Assembly: GCA_039917935.1 (NCBI GenBank)
Contig: JBDSIM010000275.1
Location: forward strand, 1 to 12,556
Length of the DNA stretch: 12,556 nt
DNA from: Chryseosolibacter sp039917935
GTDB taxonomy: Bacteria > Bacteroidota > Bacteroidia > Cytophagales > Cyclobacteriaceae
Direction of reading: 5' to 3'
Positions 10,801 to 12,556 of the stretch are shown here, in pieces (position 1 is the first letter of the stretch; each line of letters starts with the position of its first letter). Made by a program: the position numbers and the translations under genes. Below the pieces are notes generated by a model, which was not told where the DNA came from, searched no databases, and saw nothing but the letters and a program-made list of their open reading frames with translations.

Positions 10801-11419
10801 TGAGTGCGAGGTCAATCTGCTGAATGGCTGCCGCATTGAAAACCACGGGCGAAACAGCGAGCAATTCGTCTACATCATTAAACACCCTCACGAACAAATC
10901 CGCACTGCCTTTCTCCGGCCTAACAAATGATTCATCTTTGTACGCGATCTCATAATATCCTTTCGCGTTAGTAAATCCTTCTCCGAGCCATTGCTCCCGC
11001 CGCAAGTCTTTATCATACGCGAGCACTTTTAGACCCATGATGGAAATGGAGTCAGGAGTTTTTATGTAACCCTTTACAAGGTTTTGCACTACCGGATCAA
11101 AAGCCCCTAACGACATGAGTAATTCATTCATCCGGGCTGCTGTTGTTTCTTCTACTACCATACCTCTGAAATTGTCACCCAGGCTTTGTTGCACCTGAAA
11201 ATGGAGTACAATTTGTCTTGTGCCTTCTCCGTAATAGGATGTGACCTGTTCTTCCTGAATCATTTTGGACCATGTATCGAGGTCGTGATCTGATGGTATT
11301 GAAGGCGAAGGGTAGGTCTTGATCAATTTCTTGCTCAAGAAAAAGAGAAGTGCTTGTTGCAGGTTATTTACTTCAGGGCCTGTGGTGTTGAAATTGATGG
11401 GAGGGGTGACATTTAACAT
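1886..11419 (-). CDS. TcA-type toxin complex translocator with extra N-terminal domains
   Basis: Intact 3177-residue TcA, the pore-forming and receptor-binding subunit of Tc (ABC) toxins. Classical TcA proteins have about 2500 residues. In order: a peptidoglycan-binding-like helical domain (about 10-105); a transthyretin/carboxypeptidase-regulatory-like beta domain (about 112-205); helical shell; the VRP1-type region with FCECGEC and AAAYYVDLLQYL (664-687) and RRPDLGHLELSCKNTNT (714-730); a PA14-like beta segment ending LYWKTALSP (about 1500-1575); the ABC-toxin N-terminal region (about 1805-1925); the neuraminidase-like domain (about 1925-2065); the conserved NWELFFHTPIMIADALSKAQ (2239-2258) and LLGYWDTLADRLFKIRH (2455-2471); the channel region with a Gly/Ala-rich hydrophobic stretch (about 2652-2716) and long helices; and the TcB-binding domain (about 2880-3177; LFDMDYPGH, GAGAISKWRFDLP). 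There is no signal peptide. The ATG has an A-rich leader without a Shine-Dalgarno site and lies 124 bases after the putative TcC end. Five copies would assemble into the translocation syringe. The assignment rests on several family-wide motifs. Confidence 0.95.
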   Translation of the reverse strand: MLNVTPPINFNTTGPEVNNLQQALLFFLSKKLIKTYPSPSIPSDHDLDTWSKMIQEEQVTSYYGEGTRQIVLHFQVQQSLGDNFRGMVVEETTAARMNELLMSLGAFDPVVQNLVKGYIKTPDSISIMGLKVLAYDKDLRREQWLGEGFTNAKGYYEIAYKDESFVRPEKGSADLFVRVFNDVDELLAVSPVVFNAAAIQQIDLALTDQKSKSLWEKLNEELLPLLKGQKQSDTRVAVLFTDLEPSELLTGDIQFLALESGVREETIRKWSLSYVLAKEQNVAVEAFFGWLAKGLPEEPSELWKIPVDKLIETLRQAIADEIIPAYVEDFLEKLKVKLEQLHNDLANAPLIEKIGTLSSAFEGNQNLLDSFTKIYLQNKGDWSLIKPILSSDSSLPRQTLNKILYTHSLVNWTNNNPVMVKTFQEDGAMHSLWDVAVNYNKQALSDKIPDSAIPVSDTRETFSNNLYTNLYAQEPTAVLVNLINDPKVPLLNNDIGKMVSEVLVKVPEYNIRKTSVHEVIKNQDAMSPIPQDKITAVAAGLKSLQRVSLISPVPEAVPVLINSNYVSSYSITQLPPEQFISTMLGLGLSHDTLGYIYNEAEKKKAYYEHLLIKVKEAGEVTGIAMIDNTIVGHVSQPDAVDAKVEEVLADNNLSWDLLFGDADFCECGECTSVYSAAAYYVDLLQYLRNNNTDGKIKADPTDISDTPLEALFSRRPDLGHLELSCKNTNTILPYVDLVNEVMEHYIAFKLKSQNFEDYKGFNVKDETSDELLSAPQHTEQEKAYQALQNTLFPSSLPYHQPIDRTRIFLTHLNTSRFEVIGSFTKQNGINVGRATDAEFLGFTEEEYTAVTRQNFAGTADTHQLHEYYGLNPLTNLSQVKNEFLARTGISYSELTQLINTAYINPGLSIPEYQRMLKSLTEDFPDALSVYEDDMGGDNAGLYDANPEFHELLEDYDANVRPQKLADFFSTMRNCIVLQSPDNHCSLNQVALAHLDGSELTTQTNGDYDKMHRFIRLWRKLGFTIAETDKAIMALGSGNVTPGMLHQLVAIKKIINLTAIDSSRLLSLWGDIDAAGENSLYKQLFLTHNLRAMDDIFSGLESVTPPEKMSDHLPAVMAALNLSADDITAMRTHHSTPDELTIGNLSVLYRHRLLCKTLGIRIPSFLKLMAMFGNIFKDADTTLGFLEKWNKIGEFGFNAEQLDFIINGIDLPGKPIMPTDSQIIHFTHQLYRGLDEIENDHANITADESLPADASSQIKLESMEEQATTDLVRLKVSLLFDSSTVEQIITILNAPRAFKVPVPKNLDIDWTTSNILENKVKYDKAAGALTITGALTQAEITAFNNLRTKAIPAVGLTPPVPAQILPIEWTNSLTNIIALQSTQKAEMGVMFQAVLSGIFGNDTQVRDTYCNIDLTAEKKRLAFLQFFLTFLRKELSNRFLVNEIATATALDTPLAQILITEILESGNTNLITRLSSLKSSGFQNVNDAYLIPLTEANYTFGIKNPAIVVKLNEVSISFSGSADSHGVSWATKPEALKAGNVYRLSITPASVNPLSIEDLYWKTALSPSSPIALSQLVSHEAFTTCQSALTALKKTALLINGFRLNSEELKALHLNSNFDSPVEGTGLAVAINFNTLKPAAILRIVDFCTLRNSLPESKTSLVDFWHWVSLGTSPEGELAKKISEVTLWKLSSVGKLISSANFDLHKADFKNEKNLLKLQKALGVASKLQIDIDKLFEWAQTTSDFDTCRDIADSIQNALRAQYNQTDWEKVVKPLNDHLRNNQKNALVSYLLQRPELKTADVEDAEGLFEYFLIDVQMDTCMETSRIKQAISSTQLFIHRAFLGLEASNIPDVLDRNRWKWMERYRVWEANRKVFLYPENWIESNLRDNKSPFFKELEGELLQKDITKENVTDALKNYFYKVDSVSNMEVLGIFFEGERRDDTTWMEGAKLHVFSRTRNAPYMYYYRYLALDEMNWYTWEKMQVDIPSYDVEGTSSHIVGNGCYLIPVVWNGRLFIFFPQFTNKTKPNSGNVGSVEAMAKKDQGLLAPIPYREIKMAYSELKNGKWTPKQLSKACLYDEVDQISSISGYNFTSQILTDSIQITIYGNAGIGYGIGVFKFDGNQLDVTYSLLTQRSYSGAYFHNYFGMYTRQTHPDASRIIIENSAKSTFHWIPNRTAGLWENYPFHLVNAEKYPTIQHPSRVNELFDYNLAIPGNERADAFGELTSVTYHELKRPYSLYNWELFFHTPIMIADALSKAQQFDEAMKWFHYVFNPIAEGEDHNRFWSFRPFREIDSSNTIQQMFYALKGNEPDSSISEWRNNPFKPHVVARNRPAAYMKWVVMKYIDNILAWGDYLFRQDTIESINQATQMYVLAGHILGRKPMMIPKRGEVKSQSYLSLLERWDAFSNAITELEVAAIYQIQPQPTAQSNGNGTATPDIFGSASSLYFCIPKNPKLLGYWDTLADRLFKIRHCQNIEGVFRKLPLFEPPIDPALLVKAAAQGLSISSVINDLNTPLPNYRFYYLMQKALELCGELKSLGGAILSAIEKQDNEAMAVIRARHEGAMNNLVMEIKKLQLDEALKSLENLQQSRKGPESKMKYYLLLAGEDAGKVPASDGDFTELANSIDQPIGESGLRLSKFEKEDLDKSHAAHGFQMGASVVEALSAIFHAIPNAAIKASPMGVGGAVSYGGTNLGNMSNAAAKVIQIVSSQLSFEASNAAKKGGFQRALQERIFQANAAGYELKEIDKNITAHQISISIANQEILNHQKQIENSNEVEEFLKNKYTNEELYAWMRGSLKTLYHQVYNLAYDLAKKAEKTYCFERGISNANFIQSGYFDAGREGLLAGEQLYVGLKQLESAYHEKRGYDYEVTKHVSLKQINPLSILQLRHTGACEFSLPEVLFDMDYPGHFKRRIKSVSISVPCIVGPYTSLNGSLRLMENKFRNSSIAPSANSYPEQTDQHDNRFHSFSIPVTAIAASSGQNDAGMFELNFKDERYLPFEGAGAISKWRFDLPQLRQFNYDTISDVVMHIRYTSAEGGDRLKTAAAASVDTYLTNVSTTSRDEGLFALIDVKRDMPNEWYRLKEPSVKLKISDSCLPYFAKYFSQKTIVQVGFVARLKSPVSNLSIGAWPLVYNAQEKLYYGEATGIDFDSDFSSFVSANTIPSLEDLFIVVKYRDS

Positions 11420-11543
11420 TGCTTATGTTGTTTTTAACTTTTCCGAATAACTAAATTTTATATTGTACGGTTCGTTGGATACTATATCGCTTCTGCCTGG
11501 CAAGGCGTTGACACAATGGACAAACAGTTGATATAATACATGA

Positions 11544-12556
11544 CTAACGGAGAAGATTTATTTTCATAGGAACCTGTTTTTTCGCTTGAATGACAATGCT
11601 GTCCGGTACTAGGCCCAGACCTTGGTATAGTTCATCGGATATCTGATTTTTAATGGATGTCTTCGTGGCCTGTGTCATGGTAGCTTCAGGTACTGCACTC
11701 AGGGCATTTTCTAACATAAGTTGAACATCTTTCGCGGTTACGGCCTTACCCGATGACTGCAATTTTGCCCATTCTTTTTTCCAAATCTGGTCCCATGCCC
11801 TATGAACGGACTCCGGGAGATTGAAGGTCAAAGCTTTACCCGGCTTATAGTGAGCCAAGTGTTTACCAACATCCTGCGGGATTACATGAGCCGATTCAAA
11901 ATTAGACAAACCAATTGATGGATTTTTGGACGTGGGCATACCCAAAGCCTCTCTTACCAACGGAGCATCTTTATGAGCTTGCTTAAACATCTTTCCTTCA
12001 GGAACATTTAATGCTCCTTCCTCGTATGCTCTTACTGCGTCTTTAGCAACGGGCGATAGGTTCTTTCCGGAATTTCCAAAAAGCCCCTTAAACACTTTTG
12101 AAATAATTGGTTTAGCAACCATACCAACAACCCTCAAGCCCATTTCCCACGCTAACGCTTCGGCAGATAATATTAAGACTTCTTTAGATGCCGCTTTTGT
12201 GACCGCGAGACCATCGTTTACTAATTTGAGTTTCTTCCTCATCTGAGCTTCGTCATAATTATCCATTTGCTTAATTGTCGTTCGTTGTTCAGGTGGAGCG
12301 CTACTATTATATGTTACGGTTTGTTGCTTTTCTAAATCTCTCCAACGGTCGTCCGAAGTTTTTTCTTGAAACACGGCAACCTCGTTGGAATTCTGTGGCG
12401 GACGGATTCCCCCTGTTCGCGCAGTTGAAGTAACCATTGCCCTATCCCTCTGCGTTAAGCCATTAAACCATTTATCATACGACAATCCGCTATTGGGATT
12501 GTACGATGGGATGTCAGCTTGACTTCCAGATATATCATTAAAAGTCATGGGTCCGT
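11544..12556 (-). CDS. C-terminal toxin region of a probable TcC/Rhs-type protein, partial
   Basis: At least 334 residues, ending in TAG at 11544. The first in-frame ATG is at 12548, but the frame stays open to the window edge, with upstream codons xAC-GGA-CCC (x-Gly-Pro). That fits the DPxG motif closing the core of TcC/Rhs proteins, so the ATG may be internal. Numbered from that Met: residues 1-100 are polar, Pro/Asn/Gln-rich and probably disordered; 120-157 form a hydrophobic or amphipathic stretch (LILSAEALAWEMGLRVVGMV); 205-260 hold the likely active region, with ESAHVIPQ (H221), H230, H233, NLPESVH (H249) and WDQIWKKEW. An AHxIP motif followed by LPxxxH resembles HNH/endonuclease VII-like polymorphic toxin tips, so DNase or RNase activity is plausible but unproven. 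The gene precedes TcA on the same strand. No immunity gene follows, as expected for a toxin aimed at eukaryotic cells. It could instead be a stand-alone cargo protein starting at 12548. Confidence 0.7.
   Translation of the reverse strand, partial: GPMTFNDISGSQADIPSYNPNSGLSYDKWFNGLTQRDRAMVTSTARTGGIRPPQNSNEVAVFQEKTSDDRWRDLEKQQTVTYNSSAPPEQRTTIKQMDNYDEAQMRKKLKLVNDGLAVTKAASKEVLILSAEALAWEMGLRVVGMVAKPIISKVFKGLFGNSGKNLSPVAKDAVRAYEEGALNVPEGKMFKQAHKDAPLVREALGMPTSKNPSIGLSNFESAHVIPQDVGKHLAHYKPGKALTFNLPESVHRAWDQIWKKEWAKLQSSGKAVTAKDVQLMLENALSAVPEATMTQATKTSIKNQISDELYQGLGLVPDSIVIQAKKQVPMKINLLR

Noticed and set aside
11420..11543. Short hairpin GCCT-TGCC-AGGC in the gap before tcA, considered as a terminator, and a possible separate tcA promoter
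   Set aside because: The stem is only 4 bp with no T run, and no good TTTG/TAnnTTTG pair was found. The gap neither proves nor excludes co-transcription.

Overview
The window looks like Bacteroidota DNA. All four convincing genes lie on the minus strand, so it reads right to left. The best organism clue is the promoter of the helix-turn-helix gene, which matches the Bacteroidota housekeeping pattern (TTTG, 19 bases, TATATTTG). Gene leaders are A-rich and lack clear Shine-Dalgarno sites. Genus cannot be fixed from sequence reading alone.

Right part (1886-12556): a Tc-type (insecticidal toxin complex, ABC toxin) locus. At the right edge is a reading frame of at least 334 residues that stays open to the window boundary. 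It looks like the variable C-terminal toxin tip of a TcC/Rhs protein whose conserved core lies outside the window. It carries a His-rich motif suggestive of an HNH-like nuclease. After a 124-base gap comes an intact 3177-residue TcA protein, the pentameric pore-forming translocator. Its C-terminus has the TcB-binding domain, and its N-terminus carries an extra peptidoglycan-binding-like domain and a transthyretin-like domain. In such systems TcA binds the target cell, TcB-TcC encloses the toxic tip as a cocoon, and the tip is threaded through the TcA channel. TcB and the TcC core are not visible here and are presumed to lie upstream (to the right).

Middle (1317-1885): 569 bases without a convincing gene. 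The end nearest the helix-turn-helix gene holds that gene's promoter, with a 9-bp tandem repeat in its spacer that could be an operator.

Left part (160-1316): a two-gene operon overlapping by 4 bases. A 213-residue excisionase-type helix-turn-helix protein is followed by a 172-residue nucleotidyltransferase. This resembles a toxin-antitoxin module in which a DNA-binding antitoxin of the kind usually seen with PIN-domain toxins is instead paired with a nucleotidyltransferase.

Left edge (about 10-120): a degenerate 23-bp tandem repeat array resembling the multi-repeat termini of IS21-family insertion sequences, suggesting a mobile element just outside the window.
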